A stretch of DNA of 64,000 nucleotides from Polaribacter butkevichii (GTDB lineage Bacteria; Bacteroidota; Bacteroidia; Flavobacteriales; Flavobacteriaceae): contig NZ_CP150661.1 in assembly GCF_038024105.1 (NCBI RefSeq), positions 2,561,001 through 2,625,000 of the forward strand, given 5' to 3'. Under the pieces are notes generated by a model. That model saw nothing but the letters and a program-made list of their open reading frames with translations. It was not told where the DNA came from and searched no databases. Each line of letters opens with the position of its first letter. The stretch's first letter is position 1. Shown in pieces: positions 29,951 through 40,337 of the stretch. A program made the position numbers and the translations under genes.

Positions 29951-32308
29951 TTAAAATTTAAAATTATAACTTAGATAAGGCGAAGCGCCATACAAAAACA
30001 TTTTGTATGCTTTACTTTCACCTAAATCTTGTGGATTCTGTTTAATAAATAAAGAGAATATATTTTTTCTATTATATAAGTTATAAATACCAAAAGACCA
30101 TTCTCCTTCCCTTTTTCTATACTCTTTTCTTTTAGATTTTAAAGTAGCAGAAACATCTAATCGATGATATGCAGGTAATTGGTAGCCATTTCTATCTGAA
30201 TAATAACTAAAAGAAGCGCCATAATGATTAAAAACTCCTTCCGGAACAGTTATAAATCCGCCAGATGTAAACTTAAAAATAGAAGAGACACTAAATCTTT
30301 TTGTTAAATTATAAAATAAAGTAGCTGAAAAATTATGTTTTTTATTATACGTTACAGAGTAAGAATTATTATTATTAATTCCTTCAATTGTTTTTTCTGT
30401 ATTAGATAAAGCATAACTTAACCAGCCCTTAAATTGACCTTTCTTTTTTTCTAATAAAAACTCTATTCCATAAGATTCTCCCTCTCCAGACAATACTTGT
30501 GTTTCAATATTTGGGTTTAAAAATAAGTCTGCATTATCTTTATAATCAATAATATTGTACATTTTTTTACAATATATTTCTGTAAAAAAATTATATTTAT
30601 TATCCTTTGTATTCATGTAATATCCTAAAGAATATTGGTTTGCGGTTTGCGGTTTTATATAGCTATCTGAAGGAATCCAAACATCTGTTGGTAAACCTAC
30701 TGTAGAATTACTAATAAGATGTTGATATTGTGTAGTTCTGGTATATGAGGTTTTTATTGATTGTCTATTGTTTAATAAATAATTTACTGATATGCGTGGT
30801 TCTAAACTATGGTAAAACTTAACCAATTCTCCTTTTTGATATTGTTTTGTAGTAACAATATCAAAATCATCATCGTATTCATTTACACTTGCTTTCCCTA
30901 AAAGAAAAAAACTTGAATATCTAAATCCATAATTAAATTTTAATTTATTAGTTATTTTTTGAGTATTATTTATATAAATACTCGCTATTAAAGATTTTTT
31001 ACTTTCTAGTTCAAAAGGTTTTGTAATGGACTCACTATTTCTTGGCTCTAGTTTTCCTGGATTATAAAAATGATTTTCTAATGAAAAACCAAATTTTATA
31101 TGGTTTGAAGAATTTAAATAATAATCAAAATTTGACTTAAAGTCAAATTCTTTCATATCTGCCAACCATTTAAATTCTCTTATATCATCTCTTAAAATAT
31201 AGGAGTAATCATATTTACTATAAACCAACATTGTGTTGGCAAATAAGTTAGAGTTAAAAATATGATTCCAACGTAAGTTTCCAATTACGTTTCCCCAATC
31301 CATACTACTACTATCATCTATTTCACTATAAAAAAAATGATCTCTACCAGCATAAGCTGAGAAATATAAATGATTTTTATCATCTAATTCTAGGTTTACT
31401 TTTGTATTAATATCAAAAAAACTAACCTCTTTATTTGGATTAAAATCTCTATAACTTTTTGCTCCTAGCCGAGAAAGTCCACTTCCAATAGCATTTACTA
31501 TACTACCTGCATAACTGTATCTAGAAGATACTATAAAAGACGATTTTTCTTTTACAATAGGTGCTTCTAAGGTTAATCTACTTGCAATTAAACCAATTCC
31601 TCCGCTTACTTTTTGCTCTTTATTGTTACCTTCTTTCATTCTAACATCTACAACAGAAGATAATCTTCCGCCAAATTGAGAAGGTATGTATGATTTATAT
31701 AACTTTACGTTTTTAATAGCATCTGTATTAAAGACAGAAAAGAAACCGAGAGCGTGAGATGGATTATATATGGGTGCATCATCTAATAAAAATAAGTTTT
31801 GATCGTGAGACCCTCCTCTTATAGATAAGTTTGTAGTGCCTTCATGTGATGTTTGTACTCCTGGTAATAATTGGAGGCCTTTTAAAATATCAACTTCACC
31901 TGCTACAGCAGGAATTTGTTTTATTTTATCTAAATTTAAAATATGAGTACCTGGTTCAGAATTTGTAATATCATTTTTTCTCTTGGCATTAATTAAAATT
32001 TCATTTAAACTTTTTGATTCTTCTGTTAAATCGATATTTAATAAAAAATTTTGAGAAATAATTAAGGTATTTGCATATGTTTTATATCCAAGATATGATA
32101 CTTTTATAGTGCTTTCTCCTTTTGGAAGTTCTAAAGAATAGAAACCATAAGAGTTTGATGTTGTATAAACATTGGTTTTTGGTATAAATATAGTAGCTCC
32201 AATTAACCTTTCTCCACTTTGTGCGTCAGAAACAACACCGTAAACAGTATGGTTTTGAGAAAATAAGGTACTACTAAATAGCAAAAAAAAGAATATATAT
32301 TTTTTCAT
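29951..32308 (-). CDS. TonB-dependent receptor with CarboxypepD_reg domain
   Basis: 785 residues. Signal peptide (YIFFFLLFSSTLFSQ), CarboxypepD_reg-like domain (about 18-105, YGVVSDAQSGERLIGATIFI), plug (about 120-225 with LPGVQTSHEGTTNLSIRGGS and LLDDAPIYNPSHALGFFSVF), then a 22-strand barrel with an aromatic C-terminus (YLSYNFKF). Partner of the DUF4249 lipoprotein directly downstream. A terminator-like hairpin in the leader (32332-32360) suggests attenuation. Ligand unknown. Confidence 0.94.
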   Translation of the reverse strand: MKKYIFFFLLFSSTLFSQNHTVYGVVSDAQSGERLIGATIFIPKTNVYTTSNSYGFYSLELPKGESTIKVSYLGYKTYANTLIISQNFLLNIDLTEESKSLNEILINAKRKNDITNSEPGTHILNLDKIKQIPAVAGEVDILKGLQLLPGVQTSHEGTTNLSIRGGSHDQNLFLLDDAPIYNPSHALGFFSVFNTDAIKNVKLYKSYIPSQFGGRLSSVVDVRMKEGNNKEQKVSGGIGLIASRLTLEAPIVKEKSSFIVSSRYSYAGSIVNAIGSGLSRLGAKSYRDFNPNKEVSFFDINTKVNLELDDKNHLYFSAYAGRDHFFYSEIDDSSSMDWGNVIGNLRWNHIFNSNLFANTMLVYSKYDYSYILRDDIREFKWLADMKEFDFKSNFDYYLNSSNHIKFGFSLENHFYNPGKLEPRNSESITKPFELESKKSLIASIYINNTQKITNKLKFNYGFRYSSFFLLGKASVNEYDDDFDIVTTKQYQKGELVKFYHSLEPRISVNYLLNNRQSIKTSYTRTTQYQHLISNSTVGLPTDVWIPSDSYIKPQTANQYSLGYYMNTKDNKYNFFTEIYCKKMYNIIDYKDNADLFLNPNIETQVLSGEGESYGIEFLLEKKKGQFKGWLSYALSNTEKTIEGINNNNSYSVTYNKKHNFSATLFYNLTKRFSVSSIFKFTSGGFITVPEGVFNHYGASFSYYSDRNGYQLPAYHRLDVSATLKSKRKEYRKREGEWSFGIYNLYNRKNIFSLFIKQNPQDLGESKAYKMFLYGASPYLSYNFKF

Positions 32309-32331
32309 TTCACAATGTTTTTAAATGCTAT

Positions 32332-32360
32332 AAAAAACCCTTAGTTTGTTTTTACTAAGG
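32332..32360 (-). terminator. Terminator-like attenuator in the leader of the TonB receptor
   Basis: CCTTAGT (32339-32345) pairs with ACTAAGG (32354-32360) across an 8-nt loop. On the minus strand the stem is followed by GTTTTTT (32338-32332), 24 nt before the start codon at 32308. Confidence 0.7.
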
Positions 32361-32400
32361 AGTTTTAATCATTTTTTAAAATGAAGTTTTTCAATAATAT

Positions 32401-32457
32401 TTAATAAAAAATTGAAAATCTCAGATTAAGAACTTGCGAAATAGTTTTCTTTTTCAT
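32401..32457 (-). CDS. Possible 18-aa leader peptide
   Basis: A short frame MKKKTISQVLNLRFSIFY ending in TAA, located 40 nt before the attenuator hairpin on the same strand. It could couple translation to the attenuator. No homologue known; may be chance in AT-rich DNA. Confidence 0.25.
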   Translation of the reverse strand: MKKKTISQVLNLRFSIFY

Positions 32458-32634
32458 AGCTTTTCCTTCGCACTTCAAAGATCGAAAACATTTTTTATTA
32501 CACCTAAAAAATCACTTTCCATTATAGCATACCCAATTATAGGGTATAAGAACCTCACTGTTTTCAGGTATGCCAAAATGGAAATATTTTAAATACTAAT
32601 TTTACTTATTTTTACATCGAAAAAGAAAAAATTA

Positions 32635-32907
32635 ATGAGAGAAAGAGAAAGAGAAAGAGAAAGAGAAAGAGAAAGAGAAAGAGAAAGAATAAAAGATACT
32701 TACAAGATTATATTAAACAATTTAGAAGAAAAAAGAAAACAAGTTGGTATAAGCCGTTATGAAATGGCACTTCATTTAGGCTTAACAGAAAATGGTTATT
32801 TTAAGGTTATTAAAGGACACACAAAGTTAGATGTAGAACGCTTATTACTTATTTTAAATAAATTAGCTATTTCTCCAAAGGAGTTTTTTAAAGATTATAA
32901 AGACTAA
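32635..32907 (+). CDS. XRE-type helix-turn-helix protein with (Arg-Glu) repeat N-terminus
   Basis: 90 residues: eight or nine Arg-Glu pairs encoded by a GAAAGA tandem repeat at the N-terminus, then IKDTYKIILNNLEEKRKQVGISRYEMALHLGLTENGYFKVIKGHTKLDVERLLLILNKLAISPKEFF, an XRE HTH. There is no ATG between the repeat and the HTH that would leave an intact domain, so the repeat is translated. Repeat copy number changes would alter the length of a charged N-terminal helix without breaking the frame. It is divergent from the TonB receptor and probably controls it and itself. Confidence 0.85.
   Translation: MRERERERERERERERERIKDTYKIILNNLEEKRKQVGISRYEMALHLGLTENGYFKVIKGHTKLDVERLLLILNKLAISPKEFFKDYKD
32641..32688. 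repeat. Hexanucleotide repeat (GAAAGA) x 8 in coding sequence
   Basis: Eight perfect copies immediately after the second codon of the HTH gene, each coding Glu-Arg. Perfect hexamers keep frame when they expand or shrink. Confidence 0.97.
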
Positions 32908-32929
32908 TTGTAGATTACAAACAAAAAGT

Positions 32930-32963
32930 AAAAACCCAAAACTATGTTTAGTTTTGGGTTTTT
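32930..32963 (+). terminator. Bidirectional terminator between the HTH gene and sdhB
   Basis: Perfect 15-bp stem AAAAACCCAAAACTA with its complement and 4-nt loop. The A and T runs flank both sides, so it can work for both convergent genes. Confidence 0.92.
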
Positions 32964-32982
32964 ATATTTATTAATTTACTTT

Positions 32983-33060
32983 AAGATTGCTTCGTAAAAA
33001 CTCGAAATGACAATTCATTCTTATTATTAAACAGATTGCTTCACTATCGTTCGCAATGAC
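32983..33060. repeat. REP-like element pair before the sdhB stop
   Basis: AGATTGCTTCG ... CTCGAAATGACA followed by AACAGATTGCTTC ... GTTCGCAATGACA. Best-preserved copies together with 62756-62792. Confidence 0.75.
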
Positions 33061-33063
33061 AAA

Positions 33064-33804
33064 TTATAAATTAGCCTTCATCAATTCTCTATTCATTCTT
33101 GCAATGTTGTCTAAAGAAATTCCTTTAGGGCATTCTACCTCACAGGCACCTGTATTTGTACAGTTACCAAAACCTTCTAAATCCATTTGTGCAACCATGT
33201 TTTTTACACGATCTGCAGCCTCTATTTGTCCTTGTGGTAATAAAGCATACTGAGATACTTTTGCACCCACAAATAACATTGCAGAAGAGTTTTTACATGT
33301 TGCTACACAAGCACCACAACCAATACAAGCTGCGGCATCCATAGCCTCATCTGCTGCGTGTTTAGAAATAGGCAGTGAGTTGGCATCTTGGGTATTACCA
33401 GAAGTGTTTACAGAAATGTAACCACCTGCTTGTTGAATACGCTCAAAAGCCATTCTATCTACAATTAAATCTTTTATTACCGGAAATGCTGATGCTCTAA
33501 ATGGCTCTATTGTAATAGTTTCTCCATCTTTAAACATACGCATGTGTAACTGACAAGTAGTAATACCTCTATCAGGTCCGTGAGCTTCTCCATTAATATA
33601 TAAAGAACACATTCCGCAAATACCTTCACGACAATCATGATCAAAAGCAACGGGTTGTTCACCTGCGTTTACTAATTGTTCATTTAAAACATCCAGCATT
33701 TCTAAGAAAGACATATGCTCTGAAATATCAGTCACTTTATAGTCTACCATTTGACCCTCTGAACCAGCGTCTTTTTGTCTCCAAATTTTAAGTGTTAAAT
33801 TCAT
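33064..33804 (-). CDS. sdhB: Succinate dehydrogenase/fumarate reductase iron-sulfur subunit
   Basis: 246 residues. [2Fe-2S] ligands C58, C63, C66, C84; cluster motif C160-x2-C163-x2-C166-x3-C170 and C215, C221, C225 for the [4Fe-4S] and [3Fe-4S] centres. It relays electrons between SdhA flavin and the quinone site in SdhC. Last gene of sdhCAB, 10 nt after sdhA. Confidence 0.96.
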   Translation of the reverse strand: MNLTLKIWRQKDAGSEGQMVDYKVTDISEHMSFLEMLDVLNEQLVNAGEQPVAFDHDCREGICGMCSLYINGEAHGPDRGITTCQLHMRMFKDGETITIEPFRASAFPVIKDLIVDRMAFERIQQAGGYISVNTSGNTQDANSLPISKHAADEAMDAAACIGCGACVATCKNSSAMLFVGAKVSQYALLPQGQIEAADRVKNMVAQMDLEGFGNCTNTGACEVECPKGISLDNIARMNRELMKANL

Positions 33805-33814
33805 AATGTCTTTA

Positions 33815-35827
33815 TTATTTGTATGAACGTTGTTTAAGTTCTATATCTTTAAATTCTAATTGTTCTTTGTGTAAAACTGCGTCTGCAGGTTCTCCTTTAT
33901 ATTCCCAGGCAGATACAAAAGCGAAATCTTTATCATTACGTTTTGCTTCTCCTTTTTGCTCGCCATCTAACTCTACAGATTCTTCTCTAAAGTGTCCACC
34001 ACAAGACTCATTTCTTATTAAAGCATCTTTTGCAAACAACTCTCCTAATTCTAAGAAGTCTGCTACACGACCTGCTTTTTCTAGTTCAACATTCATTTCA
34101 TTAGCTGCTCCAGGCACCATAACATCTTTCCAGAATTCTTCACGAATTGCTTTAATTTCTGCCATTGCAGCTTTTAAATCTTTTTCGTTACGAGACATTC
34201 CTACTTTATCCCACATTACTTTACCTAAACGCTTATGAAAATGATCTACAGATTTTGTTCCTTTATTGTTAAGGAAGAAATTAATTCTATCTGTTACTTC
34301 TTTTTCTGCGTCATCAAACTCTTTGGTATCTGTAGGTATTGCACCTGTTCTAATGTCATTAGATAAATAATCACCAATAGTATAAGGCAATACAAAGTAA
34401 CCATCTGCTAAACCTTGCATTAAGGCAGAAGCACCAAGTCTGTTTGCACCATGATCAGAGAAATTTGCTTCTCCAATACAATATAAACCTTCTACAGTAG
34501 TCATTAAGTTATAATCTACCCAAACACCACCCATTGTATAGTGGGTTGCAGGATAAATCATCATTGGAGTTTCATACGGATTTTCAGCGATGATTTTTTC
34601 ATACATCTGAAATAAGTTTCCATATTTCTGTTCTATAATTGCTTGACCTAATTCTTTAATTTTTTCCTTAGAAGGATTTTTAATACCATGTATTTTAGCT
34701 TGCTCTTTACCATAACGTTCAAAAGCAGAAGCAAAATCTAAATACACCGCTTCTCCTGTTGCATTTACTCCGTAACCAGCATCACAACGTTCTTTTGCTG
34801 CTCTAGAAGCAACATCACGTGGTACTAAGTTACCAAAGGCAGGGTAACGACGTTCTAAGTAATAATCTCTATTTTCTTCAGCAATCTCTGTAGGTTTTAA
34901 TTTACCTTGCTGTATTAATTTTGCATCTTCTATTCTTGCTGGAACCCAAATTCTACCATCATTACGTAAAGATTCAGACATTAATGTTAATTTAGACTGA
35001 TAATCTCCTGAACGAGGAATACACGTTGGGTGAATTTGTGTAAAACAAGGATTTGCAAAAAAGGCTCCTTTTTTATGAATTTTCCATGCTGCTGTAGCAT
35101 TAGACCCCATTGCATTGGTAGATAAGAAATAAACGTTACCGTAACCTCCTGTTGCAATTACAACAGCATGTGCAGAGTGACGTTCTATTTCTCCGGTAAT
35201 TAAATTACGTGCAATAATACCTCTTGCTTTACCATCTATTTTTACAACGTCTAACATTTCATGACGATTGAACATCTCAATTTTACCACGAGCAATTTGA
35301 CGATTCATTGCAGAATAACATCCTAATAATAATTGTTGCCCTGTTTGTCCTTTTGCGTAAAAAGTTCTAGAAACTAAAACCCCACCAAAAGAACGATTGT
35401 CTAACAAACCACCATAATCACGTGCAAAAGGAACTCCTTGTGCAACACATTGATCTATAATATTACCAGATACTTCTGCTAAACGGTGTACGTTTGCTTC
35501 ACGAGAACGGTAATCTCCTCCTTTTACAGTATCGTAAAATAATCTGTAATTAGAATCTCCATCTCCTTGATAGTTTTTTGCTGCATTAATACCTCCTTGT
35601 GCTGCAATAGAATGCGCTCTACGTGGAGAATCTTGATAAGCAAATGCTTTTACGTTATATCCTAATTCTGCTAACGTTGCCGCTGCAGAACCACCTGCTA
35701 AACCTGTACCAACAACTATAATATCTATATTACGTTTGTTTGCTGGGTTTACAAGATTAATTTTGTCTTTATAAATTGTCCACTTATCTTTAATTGGACC
35801 TTCTGGTACTTTTGAATCTAAAGCCAT
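33815..35827 (-). CDS. sdhA: Succinate dehydrogenase/fumarate reductase flavoprotein subunit
   Basis: 670 residues. FAD-binding start [21 protein letters not shown], the flavin-linking region [20 protein letters not shown] with the His expected to bind FAD covalently, and the active-site region with [15 protein letters not shown] and [17 protein letters not shown]. Length and sequence fit the B-type (non-classical) enzymes of Bacteroidota. It oxidises succinate in the TCA cycle or reduces fumarate. Confidence 0.97.
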   Translation of the reverse strand: MALDSKVPEGPIKDKWTIYKDKINLVNPANKRNIDIIVVGTGLAGGSAAATLAELGYNVKAFAYQDSPRRAHSIAAQGGINAAKNYQGDGDSNYRLFYDTVKGGDYRSREANVHRLAEVSGNIIDQCVAQGVPFARDYGGLLDNRSFGGVLVSRTFYAKGQTGQQLLLGCYSAMNRQIARGKIEMFNRHEMLDVVKIDGKARGIIARNLITGEIERHSAHAVVIATGGYGNVYFLSTNAMGSNATAAWKIHKKGAFFANPCFTQIHPTCIPRSGDYQSKLTLMSESLRNDGRIWVPARIEDAKLIQQGKLKPTEIAEENRDYYLERRYPAFGNLVPRDVASRAAKERCDAGYGVNATGEAVYLDFASAFERYGKEQAKIHGIKNPSKEKIKELGQAIIEQKYGNLFQMYEKIIAENPYETPMMIYPATHYTMGGVWVDYNLMTTVEGLYCIGEANFSDHGANRLGASALMQGLADGYFVLPYTIGDYLSNDIRTGAIPTDTKEFDDAEKEVTDRINFFLNNKGTKSVDHFHKRLGKVMWDKVGMSRNEKDLKAAMAEIKAIREEFWKDVMVPGAANEMNVELEKAGRVADFLELGELFAKDALIRNESCGGHFREESVELDGEQKGEAKRNDKDFAFVSAWEYKGEPADAVLHKEQLEFKDIELKQRSYK

Positions 35828-35839
35828 AGTTATTTAAGA

Positions 35840-36505
35840 TTAATGGTTATGATTAAAATGATGAAACAATGCAATAATGATAAATCCTAAAGGAATAACT
35901 ACTGAATAGATTTTACCAAAATTTTGTAATGCTTTTTTTCTTCCTGCGGTAACTCCCATCGATTGAAAAGCAGATGTAAAACCGTGTGCTAAATGCAATC
36001 CTAAGAAAACAAATGCTACTACATAAGCAGCTACTCGCCAGATTGGAATAAATTTTTCTTGTAATTCATGAAAATATCTTGTTGGAACTTCTGGCAACAC
36101 AGCAACGTATTTGTGGTTTAATTCTGGAATCCAGAAATCAATAAAATGTAGTGCAATAAAAGCTAAAATAGCCAATCCACTATAAATCATGTTTCTACTC
36201 ATCCATGTAGAATTAGCTGCTCCATTGTTTTTAACATAGGCAACTCCGTTTGCTTTTTTGTTTTTCAATTCTAATACAAACCCCATTACAAAATGAAAAA
36301 CAACTCCAAAAATTAATACAGGCTGCAAAGCAAATTGTATTAAAGGATTTGTACCCATAAAATGAGATAATTGATTAAAGAGCTCTTCACTAAAAAGTGA
36401 AGTAACATTAACCGCTAAATGTATAATTAAGAAAAACATGAGGAAGAATGCAGAAAGCGCCATGGCTATCTTTCTTCCAACTGAAGATTTGAAAAATCCG
36501 CTCAT
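35840..36505 (-). CDS. sdhC: Succinate dehydrogenase cytochrome b subunit (b558 family)
   Basis: 221 residues with five membrane segments, typical of the single-subunit di-haem B-type anchor. Conserved His residues in FLIIHLAVN, VFHFVMGFVLEL, IALHFIDFWI and GLHLAHGFTSAF are candidate haem ligands. First gene of sdhCAB. Confidence 0.95.
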   Translation of the reverse strand: MSGFFKSSVGRKIAMALSAFFLMFFLIIHLAVNVTSLFSEELFNQLSHFMGTNPLIQFALQPVLIFGVVFHFVMGFVLELKNKKANGVAYVKNNGAANSTWMSRNMIYSGLAILAFIALHFIDFWIPELNHKYVAVLPEVPTRYFHELQEKFIPIWRVAAYVVAFVFLGLHLAHGFTSAFQSMGVTAGRKKALQNFGKIYSVVIPLGFIIIALFHHFNHNH

Positions 36506-36754
36506 TGTATAAATGTATAATTAAGTTATAATTGTTGTTTTACAAATGTACCATTTACATATTCTTTATTGAAATAAAATGGTTATTTTTTAGTTATTTA
36601 GAATCGTTTTAATAAAGAAAATAAATTCACCTTAAAACACTAAACAACAGATTCTTACATATTAATATTTATTAAAAAATAATGACAAATTATATCTTTT
36701 ATTAAATTGGTAAACCAAAAAAAGAGTTAAAATAAAATCCCTTTTAATAGTGCT

Positions 36755-38617
36755 TTAACTATATGGCCAAATTATAGGTATCAACACAATGCTTACTATA
36801 AAAAACATTAAAAGTAAAATAGCACCACTTTTTAAATAATCTGTAAACTTATAATTACCTGCATTCATTACCATTGTATTTGTTGGCGTACCAAAAGGTG
36901 TTAAAAAAGCCGTAGACGCACTAACAGCTAATGCCATCATAAATGGATGTGGAGAATACCCTAACTCTAAAGATGCTACCAAAACAATTGGCGCCATTAA
37001 AATGGCCGTTGCAGTATTACTCATTACCTGACTTAAAAAAGAAGTAATTAAGAAGATACCTGCTAAGAAATAAGTGGGATGTTTTTCTCCCACTAATAAA
37101 ATCATAGAATCTGCAATAAATTTTGCGCCTCCGGTTTTTTGAAGTGCAACCCCCATCGGTATCATACCTGCCATTATTATAATCACATTCCAATTAATAG
37201 ATCTATAAGATTGATTCATATTAATACAACCACCGGCAATCATAATAAAAGCAGTTAACATTACTGTAATTGATGACGAATAAGGCCCCCAAATAAACAT
37301 GCATACCATAAATATCATCGCCAAAATAGAGATAATACCTTTTCTTGTTATTGTTCCTACTTCTTTAGAGAGTTCTTCTGGAGAACCAATAATTAAGAAA
37401 TCTCTACTTTCTTCTTGAATTGCTTTAATGTCTTCCCATTTTGCTCTTACCAAAATAACATCGCCTTCTCGCAAATCAAATTCTCTACCTCTAATTCTTT
37501 TATTATATCTACTTACCGCAATAACTTGCAAGTTGTATTTTTTTCCAAACCTACCGGTATTAATATGCCTACCTTTATAACTAGATTTTGGTGCAATAAT
37601 CAATTCGCACATTCCAATCTCATCCGAAAGTACATTTTGTTTGATAAATTCTCCATCAACATCAGTTAATCTAGTTGCAGCTACATTATACTTATCAATA
37701 AATCTATGAATACGATTTTCACTACAATTTACAATTAGTTCATCACCAATATTCATTTGTCTATTTAAATCTGGAAACTCATCTAAATCACTTTTTTTGA
37801 AACCTACTTTTTTAAGAAAAGAAGTTGTAATATCTTCTTTAGAAATCATTTTTATAATAGTTACCCCCATTAAGGATCCTAACTTTAATTCTTTCATCGT
37901 TTTTCCAACAGCTGAAGAGTTTGGTCTAATTCTTACCCTCCAAAACCCTTCAAATAATTGATATGAATCTTCTATACTTTGTATTGATTCATCAATATCT
38001 TCTAACCTTCTAGATTTATTACTTGGTAATAACTTTGTACCCAAATAACGCATATAAATTACTGTTAAAAACAATAAAGGAACTCCTATATAAGCAAATT
38101 CAAAAAAGCCAAATTCAGGAATACCTGCATCTATCATTGCTTGGTTTGTTACAATATTTGTAGGTGTACCTGTAAGGGTTAACAACCCTCCAGTTGCCGC
38201 TGCAAATGACAAGGGAATTAACATTTTTGAAGCAGGTGTTTTCAACCTCCAAGAAGCAGCAATTATAACAGGCATTAAAGATGCAACTGTACCCGTGTTA
38301 CTCATAAAGGCAGACAGAATAGCCGAACCAATAATAATTAAGACTAATAGTTTATTTGAATTATTTTTTGATAGCACAATAATTTTATTACCCAACCAAG
38401 AAGTTAATCCGGTTCTACTCATTGCTTCTCCAACAATAAAAAGACCTGCAATTAAAATAATACTTGAGTTGCTAAATCCAGAAAATGTTTCACCAACAGT
38501 TAAAACACCCGTCATACTTAATGCCATCATACTAGTGATAGCTACAATATCTGGCCTAATTTTTCCGGAAACAAAAAGAATAATTGTTATTGCTAAAATA
38601 ATAAATGTAGTTGTCAT
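36755..38617 (-). CDS. SLC13/ArsB-type permease with two TrkA_C domains
   Basis: 620 residues. Two sets of about five to six membrane segments (about 1-200 and 415-618) carry the mirrored motifs TGTPTNIVTNQAM and FGTPTNTMVMNAG of the SLC13 fold; between them are two RCK_C/TrkA_C modules (about 215-295 and 310-395). The family transports sulfate, dicarboxylates or similar anions with sodium; the cytosolic modules probably sense a ligand. It is 45 nt downstream of the AspT-type transporter in the same direction. Confidence 0.92.
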   Translation of the reverse strand: MTTTFIILAITIILFVSGKIRPDIVAITSMMALSMTGVLTVGETFSGFSNSSIILIAGLFIVGEAMSRTGLTSWLGNKIIVLSKNNSNKLLVLIIIGSAILSAFMSNTGTVASLMPVIIAASWRLKTPASKMLIPLSFAAATGGLLTLTGTPTNIVTNQAMIDAGIPEFGFFEFAYIGVPLLFLTVIYMRYLGTKLLPSNKSRRLEDIDESIQSIEDSYQLFEGFWRVRIRPNSSAVGKTMKELKLGSLMGVTIIKMISKEDITTSFLKKVGFKKSDLDEFPDLNRQMNIGDELIVNCSENRIHRFIDKYNVAATRLTDVDGEFIKQNVLSDEIGMCELIIAPKSSYKGRHINTGRFGKKYNLQVIAVSRYNKRIRGREFDLREGDVILVRAKWEDIKAIQEESRDFLIIGSPEELSKEVGTITRKGIISILAMIFMVCMFIWGPYSSSITVMLTAFIMIAGGCINMNQSYRSINWNVIIIMAGMIPMGVALQKTGGAKFIADSMILLVGEKHPTYFLAGIFLITSFLSQVMSNTATAILMAPIVLVASLELGYSPHPFMMALAVSASTAFLTPFGTPTNTMVMNAGNYKFTDYLKSGAILLLMFFIVSIVLIPIIWPYS

Positions 38618-38662
38618 AGTTTAATTATTAATAACTGCAAATTTATGTTGATTAAAAATAGA

Positions 38663-40279
38663 TTATAACATTGCCATTATTTCTGCCACAATTATTATAA
38701 GTACTAAAGAAAAAGGATATACTGCTGCATAAGCAACTTGTGGTGCTTCTGATTCGGTCATAGAATCTGTGGCACTTAATCCTGGAGTAGATGTCATTCC
38801 ACCAGTTAATGCCCCTAAAATAGATAAAAAATTAATTTTTAACAAGAAACGCCCAACAAGAACGGTTGTAATCATTGGTATTAATGTAATAAGCGCTCCG
38901 TACAAAAATAAAATGAACCCATGTTTTTCAATAGCTGAAATTAAACTTTGTCCTGCTTTTAATCCTACAGGGGTAAGAAATAACAACAAACCGAACTGAC
39001 GTAATATTTGATTTGCAGGTCCTGATAAATTCCAAATTACAGATGCTACTTTTCCTTTCCAGCTTAAAAATATCGAAGCTAAAAGCACTCCTCCTGTAAG
39101 CCCTAATTTTAGACTGATACCTCCTAAAGGGATGGCAATAGCCCCCACAATAATACCAATTACAATACCAAATGCAACGGGTAAAAAACTGGTTTGTCCT
39201 ATTCTTTTTAAACTATCTCCAAAAAGTTGTGTAACAGCAGGAACGTTTCCTTTAGAACAAGAAACTAAAATTTTATCACCAAATTTTATTTTGGTTGTTG
39301 GGTGTGGTGCAAGATCTATACTTGCTCTTCTAATACGAGTAATGGTTGCAGAATAGTTTTCTAAAAGATTAAGTTCTCTAATGCTTTTGTTTACCACAGC
39401 ATCATTACTTACTACATACCATTTTACTTCGTAAGTTCCACTACGTGGAATTTTTATATCGGTAACCTTACCTAATAAAACCTCTATTCTTTCTAATGCA
39501 TTTACAGTACCTACAGCTTTAATAATATCTCCGGTTTCTAAAATGGTATCTTTTGTAGGAGAAATTGGTAACTGATTCGGTTTCATGATACGAGAAATAT
39601 TCGCTTTGGTCATAAAACGTATTCTTAACTCTTTAATGGTTTTTCCATTAACGTTTTCATTAGAGATAATTAAGTTTTTGTTAATTACCATTGGTGTATT
39701 AGAAGTAGATTGTTCTTCGAAGTCTTTTTCTTCTTTTTTGATATTTACTCTAAATAAAGAAGGGCCTAATTTTACAAATAAGATAACACCTAATACCCCA
39801 AACGGATAGGCAATACCATAACCAATAGATGCTAAAGGAGAGTGAGAAGCCTCTATAGAAGCCGCCAAACCAGGTGTAGATGTTAATGCACCTGTTAACA
39901 AACCACTCATCATATTCATATCTACATCATAAAGATAAGAAATAGATATTGCTGTTATTCCTCCTGTAATTACAGTAATTCCTGCTAAAATAATTAATTT
40001 TATTCCTTGTTCTTTAAAAGAACTAAAGAAAGAAGGACCTGCTTGCATACCTATGGTATAAATAAATAAAACTAACCCAACACTTTGTATGATTGGTGGA
40101 ATATTAAAGGTAATACCATTTAAATTATACAAGTACCCGAAAAAGATAGCTACAAAAATAACTGCTGAAGTGTCAAAATTAATCCCTTTAATTCGAATGT
40201 TTCCAAGGGTAATTCCTAAGCCAATAACTAGAAATAACACAAAGTAATCTTTAGTGAGTAATTCTGAAAAAAATTCCAT
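38663..40279 (-). CDS. AspT/YidE-type transporter with two TrkA_C domains
   Basis: 538 residues. Membrane halves with the duplicated AspT/YidE pattern (LTGALTSTPGLAASIEASHS and LTGGMTSTPGLSATDSMTES) enclose two TrkA_C domains (about 190-275 and 285-360). Related proteins exchange aspartate for alanine or transport dicarboxylates. Upstream lies a perfect FNR-like box with a perfect -7 element, so it may belong to the oxygen-responsive regulon and supply C4-dicarboxylates to fumarate respiration; that link is inference. Confidence 0.9.
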   Translation of the reverse strand: MEFFSELLTKDYFVLFLVIGLGITLGNIRIKGINFDTSAVIFVAIFFGYLYNLNGITFNIPPIIQSVGLVLFIYTIGMQAGPSFFSSFKEQGIKLIILAGITVITGGITAISISYLYDVDMNMMSGLLTGALTSTPGLAASIEASHSPLASIGYGIAYPFGVLGVILFVKLGPSLFRVNIKKEEKDFEEQSTSNTPMVINKNLIISNENVNGKTIKELRIRFMTKANISRIMKPNQLPISPTKDTILETGDIIKAVGTVNALERIEVLLGKVTDIKIPRSGTYEVKWYVVSNDAVVNKSIRELNLLENYSATITRIRRASIDLAPHPTTKIKFGDKILVSCSKGNVPAVTQLFGDSLKRIGQTSFLPVAFGIVIGIIVGAIAIPLGGISLKLGLTGGVLLASIFLSWKGKVASVIWNLSGPANQILRQFGLLLFLTPVGLKAGQSLISAIEKHGFILFLYGALITLIPMITTVLVGRFLLKINFLSILGALTGGMTSTPGLSATDSMTESEAPQVAYAAVYPFSLVLIIIVAEIMAML

Positions 40280-40337
40280 AATTTTTAATATTTATTTTAG
40301 TATAATTTTATAAAAAACTGAATTTCATTTAAGTGGG

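Larger units (their letters stand above)
32309..32634. other. Divergent regulatory gap with attenuator, leader peptide and inverted repeats
   Basis: 326 bp between the TonB receptor (minus) and the HTH gene (plus). From receptor side outwards: terminator-like hairpin 32332-32360; a possible 18-codon leader peptide at 32401-32457; arms ATACCC/GGGTAT at 32529-32547; and GCATACC (32527-32533) with GGTATGC (32567-32573). The last two may be operators for the HTH protein. Confidence 0.55.

Noticed and set aside
32456..32495. A second short frame (MFSIFEVRRKSYEKENYF) in the receptor leader
   Set aside because: No supporting position relative to promoter or hairpin; chance frame more likely.
32635..32690. 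GAAAGA repeat as an on/off phase-variation switch
   Set aside because: Six-base units keep the frame, so copy changes cannot switch the gene off by frameshift.
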